Source: Propioniciclava tarda (lineage in GTDB: Bacteria; Actinomycetota; Actinomycetes; Propionibacteriales; Propionibacteriaceae). Taken from it: a stretch of DNA of 64,000 nt. Shown one piece after another: positions 1-7,775 of this stretch. Each line of letters begins with the position of its first letter. Position 1 is the stretch's first letter. The stretch lies in assembly GCF_900182665.1 (NCBI RefSeq), contig NZ_FXTL01000007.1, forward strand, positions 1-64,000, given 5' to 3'. The position numbers were made by a program, and so were the translations under genes. The notes below the pieces were generated by a model. The model did not search any database. It was not told the origin of the DNA and worked only from the letters and a program-made list of their open reading frames with translations.

Positions 1-160
1 CTGCGGGTGTTGCCATGGCGCTGGTCATGGGATCCGATTCTCCTGTCCCCGCCCCAGCCAAGTTCCGATCAACTCGGGCGTCTCACACGAGTCTGGCGGA
101 TAGGGACGGCCGGGTTCACTGCGGCTATCACGTTCGGCATCTAGGGCCCACGGTGGGTCG

Positions 161-216
161 GTGGCTGAGCTGGTCGAGGCCGCAACCGAAAAGGGCTTCG
201 ACAGGCTCAGCCAACG
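161..216. repeat. dispersed inverted repeat (TTCGACAGGCTCAGCC family)
   Basis: The left arm GTGGCTGAGCTGGTCGAGG and the right arm CTTCGACAGGCTCAGCCA form an imperfect inverted repeat around about 20 nt. It belongs to the intergenic family also seen near 13.4, 15.5, 41.4, 45.1, 47.1 and 59.8 kb. The rest of positions 1-330 shows no gene that I can support. Confidence 0.75.
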
Positions 217-330
217 AACGACCGCGCCGGCCGGTTCTTCCCCTGCGGTCGGCGTGCGTCGGGGGCTGTTGGCGGCGGTCGCCGTGGGGGCCCTGAACTC
301 CCCGGCGATCCAGTTGGCCCGGACGACCGA

Positions 331-765
331 TCAGGCGAACTTCTCCACCAGGTCGCGTCCGTTGGCCATGGTCGGGCGGGGCACCTCGAACTGCCAGACG
401 GAGCCGGCGGTGAACGTCACGTCCAGGGGGGCGCTCACCGCGTTCTGCTTGCCCATCGTGATGGACGCCACCTCGCTGCGCGGCACGCGAGCGACAACGT
501 CCTTCGGTTTGAGAACCATCAGCCCGCCGAGGGTCATGAGCAGCAGTTCGTCCGCCGTCAGCGCGAGGAAGCCCTTCATCCCGGTCGTGATCTTCGCGAC
601 CGAGCCGGTGCCCATCGCGCTGCCGACTGCCCCTCCGATCGCGCCGGCGACCGCTTGCCCGGCGACGCCCTTGGCCCAGCCCTTGCCGACGATGTTGGTG
701 CCCGCGATGAGCGGGCGTCCGTCCACGGAATCAGGATTCTTCAGGCGGAGAAGGTTACGGATCAC
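331..765 (-). CDS. small hypothetical protein with glycine-zipper segment and PH-like C-terminus
   Basis: This 144-residue protein starts at GTG 765. Residues about 20-65 are rich in Gly/Ala with spaced glycines (AVAGAIGGAVGSAMGTG), which suggests a glycine-zipper or membrane-associated helix. The C-terminal half (VPRSEVASITMGKQ..., then VTFTAGSVWQFEVPR) has the strand-rich, basic look of bacterial PH-like domains that sense membranes. There is no signal peptide. It lies alone, convergent with nothing, next to a repeat element. I do not recognise a named family. The call of a real gene rests on codon-like composition and on the absence of a better frame. Confidence 0.6.
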   Translation of the reverse strand: MIRNLLRLKNPDSVDGRPLIAGTNIVGKGWAKGVAGQAVAGAIGGAVGSAMGTGSVAKITTGMKGFLALTADELLLMTLGGLMVLKPKDVVARVPRSEVASITMGKQNAVSAPLDVTFTAGSVWQFEVPRPTMANGRDLVEKFA

Positions 766-888
766 CTGATGGCATCTCGACTGGCGAGTAGGCCTCGATC
801 TGGTCGCCGAGCAGGGGGTCAGATTTCATCGGGCGCCGGGGCCGACGTCGGCTGAAGAGAACCCAACGGTCAGCCCTTGCGACCCGAA

Positions 889-894
889 TAGGAT
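889..894 (+). promoter_or_regulatory. -10 box TAGGAT of leaderless regulator gene
   Basis: TAGGAT is followed by 7 nt and then ATG 902. This matches the -10/leaderless arrangement seen repeatedly in this window. It argues for ATG 902 over the in-frame ATG at 893, which overlaps the box. Confidence 0.55.
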
Positions 895-901
895 GCTTGT
901 C

Positions 902-1519
902 ATGTCGGCAGGGAGTCATGAGGAGGGCTCCCTCTCGCGCGCCCGTCGGCGGGTGCTAGACGCGGTCCGCGAGAACGGCGACGCTCCGATCAGTCTTGGC
1001 GAACTTTCGGCGCAGACGGGCAGTCACCCCAATACCTTGCGCGAGCACCTGACAGCCCTCATCGATGGCGGTCTCGTGACCTCCGACGCTGCAGTCGATG
1101 GCGGTCGGCGCGGGCGACCAGCCCTCCGCTACCGCAGCGTCGCCCCCAAGGCGGACGCGGTCGGTGCGGCCGCAATCGTCATGGCACTCGCGGAGGAGGT
1201 GGCCGAACTTCCTGAGGCGGCCTCCGTGGCCCTCCGCGCCGGACGCCGTTGGGCGGCCGTGCTGGACGCCGAGCCCTCGCCTGATCTCCTGGGTCAGCTC
1301 ACCGCCTTGGGCTTCGACCCGGTCCGCGTCGATGAGGGCATCGTCTTGCGATCGTGCCCTGTCGCCGAGCTGGCGGACGCCGTGCCCGGGGTCATCTGCC
1401 GCATGCACCTAGGCGCCCTGCAGGCGTCCGGGGGCAGCGATGCGATCGTCGATCTGGTCGCTTGGGGTCACCCCGACGGCTGCCTGATCAGGACGCCAAG
1501 CGAGAGCCGGGGGGCCTAG
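902..1519 (+). CDS. winged-helix transcriptional regulator with Cys/His-rich C-terminus
   Basis: This is a protein of about 205 residues. The N-terminal part is an ArsR/MarR-like winged helix (SRARRRVLDAVRENGD, then SAQTGSHPNTLREHLTAL as recognition helix, then a GGRRGRPALRY wing). The C-terminus carries SCPVAELADAVPGVICRMHLG. This Cys-Pro...Cys-x-x-His pattern resembles the metal or Fe-S-binding end of SufR-like regulators. It lies about 1.4 kb upstream of a nitric oxide reductase whose promoter has a strong palindrome, so control of that gene is plausible but inferred. The start at 902 was chosen because of the TAGGAT box ending 7 nt upstream. Confidence 0.8.
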   Translation: MSAGSHEEGSLSRARRRVLDAVRENGDAPISLGELSAQTGSHPNTLREHLTALIDGGLVTSDAAVDGGRRGRPALRYRSVAPKADAVGAAAIVMALAEEVAELPEAASVALRAGRRWAAVLDAEPSPDLLGQLTALGFDPVRVDEGIVLRSCPVAELADAVPGVICRMHLGALQASGGSDAIVDLVAWGHPDGCLIRTPSESRGA

Positions 1520-1587
1520 GTCCGCCTGCGCTGAATCCGATGTCGTCCCCGTGCGCCGCCACGACGCGAAACCCGGCCAGCGAGTTC

Positions 1588-2244
1588 ATGAGGGTGATCG
1601 TCTTCAGGTTCCATGGGGGGTGCAGACCAGGCGCAGCGGGCGCCTCAGGACGGTCGAGGATACGACACCGCCGCCAAGTGGGGGCAGGAGACAAGGACGG
1701 GAGCGGCTTCGTCACGATCCGGACCCCGGCCGCGAAGGACACGGGCACCGCCATGGTCGTGGCAGACAGGCTGACGAGCCCTGGGCAGACCATCACCGGA
1801 GTTTCTTCGGTCGTGGGCTTCAGCTGCGTCGACACCTGGGGGTTGGCCGGAGTTCTCACGGCGGGAACCTGCGACACGACGGCCACCATTGCGGCCACGT
1901 GGACCGGGACGCCGCAGTCGGTGTCCCTGGTCACCACCGTTCCCGACGAATTCTTCCTCGTGACCTTATCGATGCAGTTCCAGGGCGCCGGCCCGTGGAC
2001 GGACACCGCCAAGGTCACCGTCGCAGGACAGTCGTTCGAGACCTCCGCGACGGTCACCGCCTACGAAGCCGGCGGTGGCGCCACCGGGACGACCTCCCAG
2101 TCACCGACGCCGTCGGCGACGACGTCCGACACCCCGTCGCCCTCGCCGGCTCCCCGTCCGAGGCCGACCGCGACGCCCCCGCCCATGTCGAAGCCGACCG
2201 CCGCGCCGACGCCGGTCAAGCGCAAGGTCGTTCAGAGTGGGTAG
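1588..2244 (+). pseudogene. secreted/surface protein lacking its N-terminus
   Basis: The frame from about 1678 to 2244 encodes a Thr/Val/Ala-rich beta-type domain with two Cys (FSCVDTWG, AGTCDTTA). A low-complexity Ser/Thr/Pro tail follows (QSPTPSATTSDTPSPSPAP...), typical of wall-spanning linkers. No signal peptide precedes it. The in-frame ATGs at 1540 and 1588 and GTG 1678 lead into unrelated sequence, so the 5' end looks lost. The tail has no LPXTG or transmembrane anchor. It overlaps the downstream sortase-like lipoprotein by 8 bp, which suggests an old two-gene unit. Family unknown. A genuine cytoplasmic start cannot be excluded. Confidence 0.45.
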
Positions 2245-2845
2245 TCCCGGCTCGCCGGGTGTTCGTCTGCTGGTGACAGCACTGGCCGTGGTCGGCGCGC
2301 TCTCCGGATGCGCCCCGGCCCCGACCGCCGGACCAACCCGATCGCCCGCGGCCAGCGCCGCGGGCGGCGCGGCGTCCCCCTCCCTGGGGTCCCCACCGGG
2401 GACGCCTCCGACTGCGGCGTCGCCACCGGCGCCGCCGACGACCGGGACGCCGATAGCCGCGGCGTCCACGGGAATCGTTATCAAAGACCCGATCGGACCT
2501 TGCCGCGAGACCGCGACGACGATCGATCCGCCGGCAGATCCCCAGCAGATCTGCGTCTACCACCGCATGCTGATCGGGCACACCCTGCCGCGCGGGGGAT
2601 CGACCTACCTGTCGGTGCTGGTGGCGCGGCTCAGGGCCGGCGACGTTCTGAGCCTCGCTGGCCGGCCGTACGCGGTGCCCAGCGTCACGAGCATTCCGAA
2701 GCGGTCCCTGCCGGAAGGGCTGTACGCGAGCGAGGGCGTCCAACGCCATCTGGTGACGTGCGATCCGGCGTCCGGCTACACGCGGTGGAGCGACGGTCAA
2801 TTGCACGCCAACAACAACCTCGTCGTGACGTTGGACCCGGCCTGA
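2237..2845 (+). CDS. lipoprotein with class F-like sortase domain
   Basis: This 202-residue protein starts at GTG 2237 inside the end of the upstream gene. Residues 1-24 are a lipoprotein signal with lipobox LSGC. A Pro/Ala/Thr linker follows. From about residue 80 a sortase fold is recognisable: GHT (candidate catalytic His), [13 protein letters not shown], then SIPKRSLPEGLY, HLVTCD (candidate catalytic Cys), an Arg 7 residues later (YTRW) and NNNLVV. In family terms this matches the His-Cys-Arg order of class E/F sortases of actinomycetes. The lipid anchor instead of a transmembrane anchor, and no LPXTG substrate alongside, are unusual. Activity is inferred only. Confidence 0.65.
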   Translation: MGSPGSPGVRLLVTALAVVGALSGCAPAPTAGPTRSPAASAAGGAASPSLGSPPGTPPTAASPPAPPTTGTPIAAASTGIVIKDPIGPCRETATTIDPPADPQQICVYHRMLIGHTLPRGGSTYLSVLVARLRAGDVLSLAGRPYAVPSVTSIPKRSLPEGLYASEGVQRHLVTCDPASGYTRWSDGQLHANNNLVVTLDPA

Positions 2846-2892
2846 CCGCGCGTCTCGGATGGTTGCCAGCGCACCTCGGGAGGTGAGAGATT

Positions 2893-2914
2893 ATTCACGG
2901 AACATTCCGTGAAT
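2893..2914. promoter_or_regulatory. perfect palindromic operator upstream of nitric oxide reductase
   Basis: The arms ATTCACGGAA (2893-2902) and TTCCGTGAAT (2905-2914) are perfect inverted copies separated by CA. A possible -10, TAATGT (2915-2920), abuts the right arm, then AGGAG (2921-2925) precedes ATG 2931. A dimeric regulator bound here would block transcription of norB. The likely ligand is nitric oxide or redox state, by gene context. Confidence 0.75.
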
Positions 2915-2930
2915 TAATGTAGGAGTCCTG

Positions 2931-5324
2931 ATGTCTGCACGCGCCGAGGCCCAGCCCGCCCGCGGATTCTCGTCGATCTCCGCCCGGGACCGTCGCTGGT
3001 GGATCGCCCTCATCACCGTCGTGGTGGCGTCGTTCGCCGTGCTGCTGTTCATGGGCCAACAGATCAACCAGCACAAGCCGCCCATCCCCGCCACCGTCAC
3101 CGACGGGTCGACGGTGCTCATGACCCACGACGACATCATGGCCGGGCAGCAGGTCTGGCAGTCGATGGGCGGCCAGCAGATCGGCTCCGTCTGGGGCCAT
3201 GGCGCCTACGTCGCGCCCGACTGGACCGCCGACTGGCTGCACCGCGAGGTCACCTCCGTCCTGGACACCTACGCCGGCGGCCCGGGCGTCTACGACACGT
3301 TGGACGCCGAGAAGCAGGCCGCGCTGAAGGCCAAGCTCAAGCTGGCGATCCGGACGAACACGTACGACGTGGCGTCCGACAAGGTCGTTCTTTCGGCCGA
3401 GCGCGTCGCGGCCTGGAAGGCGAACTCGGCCCACTACGCGCAGATCTTCGTCGAGGGCAACGAGCGCTACGCCATCCCGAAGGGCGCCCTGACCGATCCG
3501 CAGCAGTTGCAGCAGCTCTCCGACTTCTTCTGGTGGTCGAGCTGGGCGGCGTCCACCAATGCCCCCGACAGCCAGGTGACCTACCTGCAGAACTGGCCGC
3601 ACGAGCCGCTCATCGACAACGTCCCGACGTCGACCAACATCCTGTGGAGCATCCTGAGCTTCATCCTGTTGCTGGGCGGCATCGCGGGCCTGGTCTGGTA
3701 CAACCAGGCGTCCGAGACGGGCGAGGCCGAGACGACGATCGACGACGTGCCCGTCGCCGATCCGCTGCTGGGGTACAAGTCGACCCCGTCGCAGCGCGCG
3801 ACGCTGAAGTACTTCTTCGTGGTCGGGGCGCTGTTCGTCCTGCAGATCGCCATGGGCATCCTCAGCGCTCACTACGGCGTCGAGGGCGGCGCGCTGTACG
3901 GCATCCAGATCGACCAGGTCCTTCCGTACGCGGTGGTCCGGACCTGGCACACCCAGCTCGGCATCTTCTGGATCGCCACCGCCTGGCTCGCCACCGGCCT
4001 CTACGTCGCGCCAGCGGTCGGCGGACGCGAGCCCAAGCTGCAGCGCGCCGGCGTCAACGTGCTGTTCGGCGCGCTGATCCTGGTCGTGGGCGGTTCGATG
4101 GTCGGCCAGTGGCTGTCGATCACCGGCAAGATGGGCCACGGCACGCCCCTGACCTGGTGGTTCGGCACGACGGGCATGGAGTACCTGGATCTGGCCCGCT
4201 TCTGGCAGATCGCCCTCTTCGCCGGACTGTTCATCTGGTTCGCGCTCATGGTCCGGGCCATGTGGCCGGCTATCAGCCGCGCCAAGGAGGGCAAGATCGC
4301 ACCCACGGACGCCGCACCGCTCGCGTCCGGCTCGCAGCGCTCGCTGGTCACCATGCTGCTTGTCAGTTGCCTGGCCATCGCCTCGTTCTTCGGGGCGGCG
4401 TTCGGCATGGGCCGCGACACCCACCTGTCGATCATGGAGTACTGGCGCTGGTGGGTCGTGCACCTGTGGGTCGAGGGCTTCTTCGAGGTCTTCGCGACGG
4501 TCGTCATCGCGTTCCTGTTCACCCGGCTGGGGCTGATCCGCAGCGCGATGGCCACCACCGCTGTCATCAGTTCAACGACGATCTTCCTCGCCGGCGGCAT
4601 CATCGGCACGGGTCACCACCTGTACTTCACGGGTGCGAACGACACGGTCATGGCACTGTCGGCGGCGTTCAGCGCCCTCGAGGTCGTGCCGTTGGCGCTG
4701 ATGGGCTTCGAAGCGTTCAAGCACCTGCGGCTGCTGCGGGTCCGCGAATGGGTGGCCGGCTACAAGTGGGCGATCTACTTCTTCGTCTCGGTGTCGTTCT
4801 GGAACATGCTCGGCGCCGGCGTGTTCGGCTTCCTGATCAACCCTCCGATCTCGCTGTACTTCGTCCAGGGGCTCAACCTGACGCCGCTCCACGGTCACAC
4901 CGCCCTGTTCGGCGTGTACGGCATGCTTGGGATCGGATTGATGCTCTTCTGCGTTCGCAGCCTCATGCCCGGACGCGAGTGGAACGAGTTGCCGCTCAAG
5001 ATCGGCTTCTGGGCGCTCAACATCGGCCTGTTGATGATGGCCCTGCTGAGCCTCCTGCCGCTGGGACTCGCCCAGGCGTGGGCGTCCATCGAGCACGGCC
5101 TGTGGTACGCCCGCAGCTCCGACTTCCTCTACACGCCGTCGCTGACGATCCTGCGTTGGCTGCGGACGCCGGGCGACGTCGTCTTCGCGATCGGCGCCCT
5201 GTCGATCGGCGTGTTCATGGTCGGTCTGTTGACCGGCTGGTCGACAAAGCGGGGCGGCCGCAAGGTCGCCCTGGGGTCACCGTTCCGTGAGGATCGCGAG
5301 AAGGAGCCGGCCGGGAAGAAATGA
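2931..5324 (+). CDS. norB: quinol-dependent nitric oxide reductase (qNor)
   Basis: This 797-residue integral membrane enzyme reduces 2 NO to N2O using menaquinol/quinol, for nitric oxide detoxification or denitrification. The first membrane helix is at about residues 23-45. An extended extracytoplasmic domain follows (HDDIMAGQQVWQSMGG...), as in fused cytochrome-c-like qNor enzymes, then about 12 helices. Visible ligands are H340 in RTWHTQLG (heme b), H511 and E515 in HLWVEGFFEVF, H562-H563 in GTGHHLYF (FeB), and H654/H656 in LHGHTALFG (hemes). Length matches the qNor family. It stands alone with its own operator and Shine-Dalgarno sequence. No norC or accessory genes follow. Confidence 0.95.
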   Translation: MSARAEAQPARGFSSISARDRRWWIALITVVVASFAVLLFMGQQINQHKPPIPATVTDGSTVLMTHDDIMAGQQVWQSMGGQQIGSVWGHGAYVAPDWTADWLHREVTSVLDTYAGGPGVYDTLDAEKQAALKAKLKLAIRTNTYDVASDKVVLSAERVAAWKANSAHYAQIFVEGNERYAIPKGALTDPQQLQQLSDFFWWSSWAASTNAPDSQVTYLQNWPHEPLIDNVPTSTNILWSILSFILLLGGIAGLVWYNQASETGEAETTIDDVPVADPLLGYKSTPSQRATLKYFFVVGALFVLQIAMGILSAHYGVEGGALYGIQIDQVLPYAVVRTWHTQLGIFWIATAWLATGLYVAPAVGGREPKLQRAGVNVLFGALILVVGGSMVGQWLSITGKMGHGTPLTWWFGTTGMEYLDLARFWQIALFAGLFIWFALMVRAMWPAISRAKEGKIAPTDAAPLASGSQRSLVTMLLVSCLAIASFFGAAFGMGRDTHLSIMEYWRWWVVHLWVEGFFEVFATVVIAFLFTRLGLIRSAMATTAVISSTTIFLAGGIIGTGHHLYFTGANDTVMALSAAFSALEVVPLALMGFEAFKHLRLLRVREWVAGYKWAIYFFVSVSFWNMLGAGVFGFLINPPISLYFVQGLNLTPLHGHTALFGVYGMLGIGLMLFCVRSLMPGREWNELPLKIGFWALNIGLLMMALLSLLPLGLAQAWASIEHGLWYARSSDFLYTPSLTILRWLRTPGDVVFAIGALSIGVFMVGLLTGWSTKRGGRKVALGSPFREDREKEPAGKK

Positions 5325-5340
5325 CGGACGCCGCATCCGA

Positions 5341-6207
5341 TCAGGGACGCCGCACCGCGAACCGGACGCGCGTCCCGGGCACCGCCTGGGAGAGCGCGTC
5401 CGCGTCGTTTCGCAGGACGCACGCGATCACGGGGTAGCCGCCCGTGGTGGGGTGATCCGGGCCGAAGACGAGCGGCTGCCCGTCCGCCGGCACCTGGACG
5501 GCGCCGCGCATGAGCCCCTCACTAGGGAGTTCGTCCTGCCGGACGCGGGTCAGCGTCGGCCCGGACAGCCGGGTGCCCACCCGGTCGCTCGCCTGCAACA
5601 CCTCCCACGTGGCCGTGTCGAGCAGGTCGATCGCCTCCGGGGTGAACCAGTCGTCGCGCGGGCCGAGCGCGACCCGCAGCACGAGCTCGTCGAGCCCGCG
5701 GCGTCCGGACGCCAGGTCGGTGTCGCCGAGCGGTCCGGCGACGTCGCTGCCGACAACGAGTTCAGCGCCGGACGCCAGCGGCGCCGGTCCCAGCCCGGTC
5801 GTCGGGTCGGAACTGAGGCTGCCGAAGACGCGGCGTCCGTCGAGGCCGCCGCGCACGGCCAGGTAGCAGCGGAGGCCGCGCGTCGGCGTCCCGAGGTCGA
5901 GGCGGGAGCCCTGGGGGAGCGCGACCGGCGCGTACTGGGCGGCGGGGCGTCCGTCGACGAGCAGGGGAGCTTCGGCGCCGGTCAGCGCGACCATGATCGG
6001 CTGCAGCGCCGTCAGCGACAGGCCGCCGAGCAGGACCTCGAGTCCCGCGGCGCCCTCGGCGTTGCCGAGCAACCGGTTGGCGAGGGTCAGAGCGGCGCGG
6101 TCCCACGCGCCGGACGCCGTGACGCCGAGGCGGGCGTGGCCGGGGCGCCCGAGGTCCTGGATCAGGGTCAGGACGCCGGGGCGATCGACGCGCAACGCCC
6201 GGCTCAT
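5341..6207 (-). CDS. pxpC: 5-oxoprolinase subunit C (biotin-dependent carboxyltransferase-like)
   Basis: This 288-residue protein is of the KipA/PxpC family. It opens with the family signature VDRPGVLTLIQDLGRPGHARLGV and contains GLEVLLGG and YLAVRGG. With PxpA and PxpB it forms the prokaryotic ATP-dependent 5-oxoprolinase, which converts 5-oxoproline (pyroglutamate) to glutamate. Its ATG overlaps the stop of pxpB by 4 bp, so translation is coupled. It is last in the operon pxpA-pxpB-pxpC. Confidence 0.92.
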   Translation of the reverse strand: MSRALRVDRPGVLTLIQDLGRPGHARLGVTASGAWDRAALTLANRLLGNAEGAAGLEVLLGGLSLTALQPIMVALTGAEAPLLVDGRPAAQYAPVALPQGSRLDLGTPTRGLRCYLAVRGGLDGRRVFGSLSSDPTTGLGPAPLASGAELVVGSDVAGPLGDTDLASGRRGLDELVLRVALGPRDDWFTPEAIDLLDTATWEVLQASDRVGTRLSGPTLTRVRQDELPSEGLMRGAVQVPADGQPLVFGPDHPTTGGYPVIACVLRNDADALSQAVPGTRVRFAVRRP

Positions 6208-6845
6208 CGTGGGCCCTCGACGAAGCGAACGCGGCGTCCGGGGCTGAGCAGGGCGGGTGGCGTCCGGTCGGCGTCGAAGAGGACGGCGTCCGTCGTGCCG
6301 ATGATCCGCCAGCCGCCGGGCGACGGGCTCGGATAGACGCCGGTGAAGGAGCCCGCCAGGGCGACCGAGCCGGCCGGGACGCGCGTCCGGGGGGTGGCCA
6401 GGCGGGGCACGTCGAGGCCGCCGGCGTCGCCGGTCAGGTAGCCGAAGCCGGGCATGAAGCCGGCGAAGTCGACCGTCCAGAGTTGGGCGGTGTGGCGTCG
6501 GACGACCTCGGCGGGGACGATGCCGAGGTGGGCTGCGACGTCGGCGAGGTCGGGTCCGTTGTAGTGGACGGTGATGTCGATCGGTTGGCCTGCGTCCGGG
6601 GCGGTGACGGGGAGGGCGTCCACGTCGATGCTCCGCAGTCGGGCGACGGCGTCCGCGCGGTGGGCTTCGGTGGCGAAGGTGAGCAGCAGGGTCTGAAGCG
6701 CGGGGACGAGGTCGACTAAGCCGGTCGGTGGGGAGGCCTGGAGCGCCGCGTCCAGGGCCCGGCGGCGATCCTGGGTGCCGAGGTCAACGAGAACCGCGTG
6801 GTCGCCGCAGGGTCTGATCGAGTCTGGCGTTAACAGCACGTTCAC
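6204..6845 (-). CDS. pxpB: 5-oxoprolinase subunit B (KipI family)
   Basis: This 213-residue protein has the KipI/PxpB pattern: CGDHAVLVDLG near the N-terminus, LVPALQTLLLTF, YNGPDLADVAAHLG, and FMPGFGYLTG followed by PSPSPGGWRIIGTT. The predicted GTG start and first residues (MNVLLTP) are encoded by one arm of a palindromic repeat at 6829-6878. An AGGGG in its loop could act as the ribosome-binding site. It sits 6 bp after pxpA and overlaps pxpC. The native start may have been further inside, before the repeat was acquired. Confidence 0.9.
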   Translation of the reverse strand: MNVLLTPDSIRPCGDHAVLVDLGTQDRRRALDAALQASPPTGLVDLVPALQTLLLTFATEAHRADAVARLRSIDVDALPVTAPDAGQPIDITVHYNGPDLADVAAHLGIVPAEVVRRHTAQLWTVDFAGFMPGFGYLTGDAGGLDVPRLATPRTRVPAGSVALAGSFTGVYPSPSPGGWRIIGTTDAVLFDADRTPPALLSPGRRVRFVEGPR

Positions 6846-6878
6846 ACGCCCCTACGGGTAGACGGACGTGCTGTTAAC
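6829..6878. repeat. palindromic element, copy 1 (GTTAACAGCACGT arms)
   Basis: The arms GTTAACAGCACGT and its exact complement ACGTGCTGTTAAC enclose a 24-nt loop that contains CGCCCCTACGGG. The element spans the pxpA/pxpB junction: it encodes the last residues of PxpA (VNSTSVYP and stop) and the first of PxpB. Copies 2 and 3 are at 28693 and 60827. Confidence 0.9.
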
Positions 6879-7634
6879 GCCCGTGGGTGCGAACGGTGCC
6901 AGGCCCACGCCCTCGTCGAGTAGTGCTCGCCGCACCGCACGGGCGATCGCGACGGCGTCCGGGGTGTCACCGTGGACGCACAGCGACCGGGCGGGGACGG
7001 CGATCTCCGAGCCGTCGACGGCGGTGAACGTCCCGGTCCGGGCGAACCGGACGACGCGCGCGGCGATGGCGTCCGCATCGTGCAGGACGGCGCCGGGCTC
7101 GGACCGCGGGACCAGGGTGCCGTCGGGGGAGTAGGCGCGGTCGGCGAAGGCCTCGCCGACCGACTCCAGGCCCGCGGCGTCCGCGAGCCGCAGCGCGAAC
7201 GATGCGGGCAGGCCGAGCAGGGCGATGCGTCCGAACGCTGCGACCGCCCGGACGACGGCGGCGGCCTGCTCCTCGTGGTGGGCGATCGCGTTGTACAGCG
7301 CGCCGTGCGGCTTGACGTAGGTGACCCGGACGCCGACGCGTCCGGCGAGCTCGGCGAGGGTCGTGAGCTGCTCGGTCACGTCGTCGGCCAGGGTCGAGGG
7401 GTCGAGGTCGAGGAAGGTCCGGCCGAAGTTGGCGCGGTCGCGGTAGCTGACGTGCGCCCCGACGGCCACGCCGCGTTCGGACGCCGCCCGGCAGGTCGCG
7501 AGCATCGTGGCTGCGTCCCCGGCGTGGAAGCCGCACGCGATGTTGGCCGAGGTGACGACGCCGAGGAGGGCTGCATCGCTCGCGCTCAGCCCGTCGGCGC
7601 CTTCGCCGAGGTCGGCGTTGAGGTCGAGGAGCAT
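6852..7634 (-). CDS. pxpA: 5-oxoprolinase subunit A (LamB/YcsF family)
   Basis: This protein of about 260 residues begins at ATG 7634 with MLLDLNADLGEGADGL, the canonical start of LamB/YcsF proteins. The longer GTG 7670 start adds 12 non-conserved residues. Further family blocks are SANIACGFHAGD, VGAHVSYRDRANFGR, VKPHGALYN and EAFADRAYSPDGTLVPR. It acts with PxpB and PxpC on 5-oxoproline. Its C-terminal eight residues come from palindrome copy 1. It is the first gene of the operon, divergent from the DUF2891 gene. Confidence 0.92.
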   Translation of the reverse strand: MLLDLNADLGEGADGLSASDAALLGVVTSANIACGFHAGDAATMLATCRAASERGVAVGAHVSYRDRANFGRTFLDLDPSTLADDVTEQLTTLAELAGRVGVRVTYVKPHGALYNAIAHHEEQAAAVVRAVAAFGRIALLGLPASFALRLADAAGLESVGEAFADRAYSPDGTLVPRSEPGAVLHDADAIAARVVRFARTGTFTAVDGSEIAVPARSLCVHGDTPDAVAIARAVRRALLDEGVGLAPFAPTGVNSTSVYP

Positions 7635-7775
7635 GCCCGAAGGATCCACCGCTCGGACGCCGCTTGTCACGTTTGCCGACGGTGACGTCTCCGGACCGGC
7701 GAGATTCTGTTGCGCTGACTGGATCGGTGGACCGGTCGGGCGACCTCACCGGTGCGGCATGCTGGACGGGTGGCG

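Noticed and set aside
15-296. 93-codon frame at the window start
   Set aside because: Runs through the inverted repeat at 161-216 and has no recognisable domain.
2895-4463. 522-codon frame antisense to norB
   Set aside because: Low-complexity Asp/Arg/His composition, no motifs; a shadow of the reductase gene.
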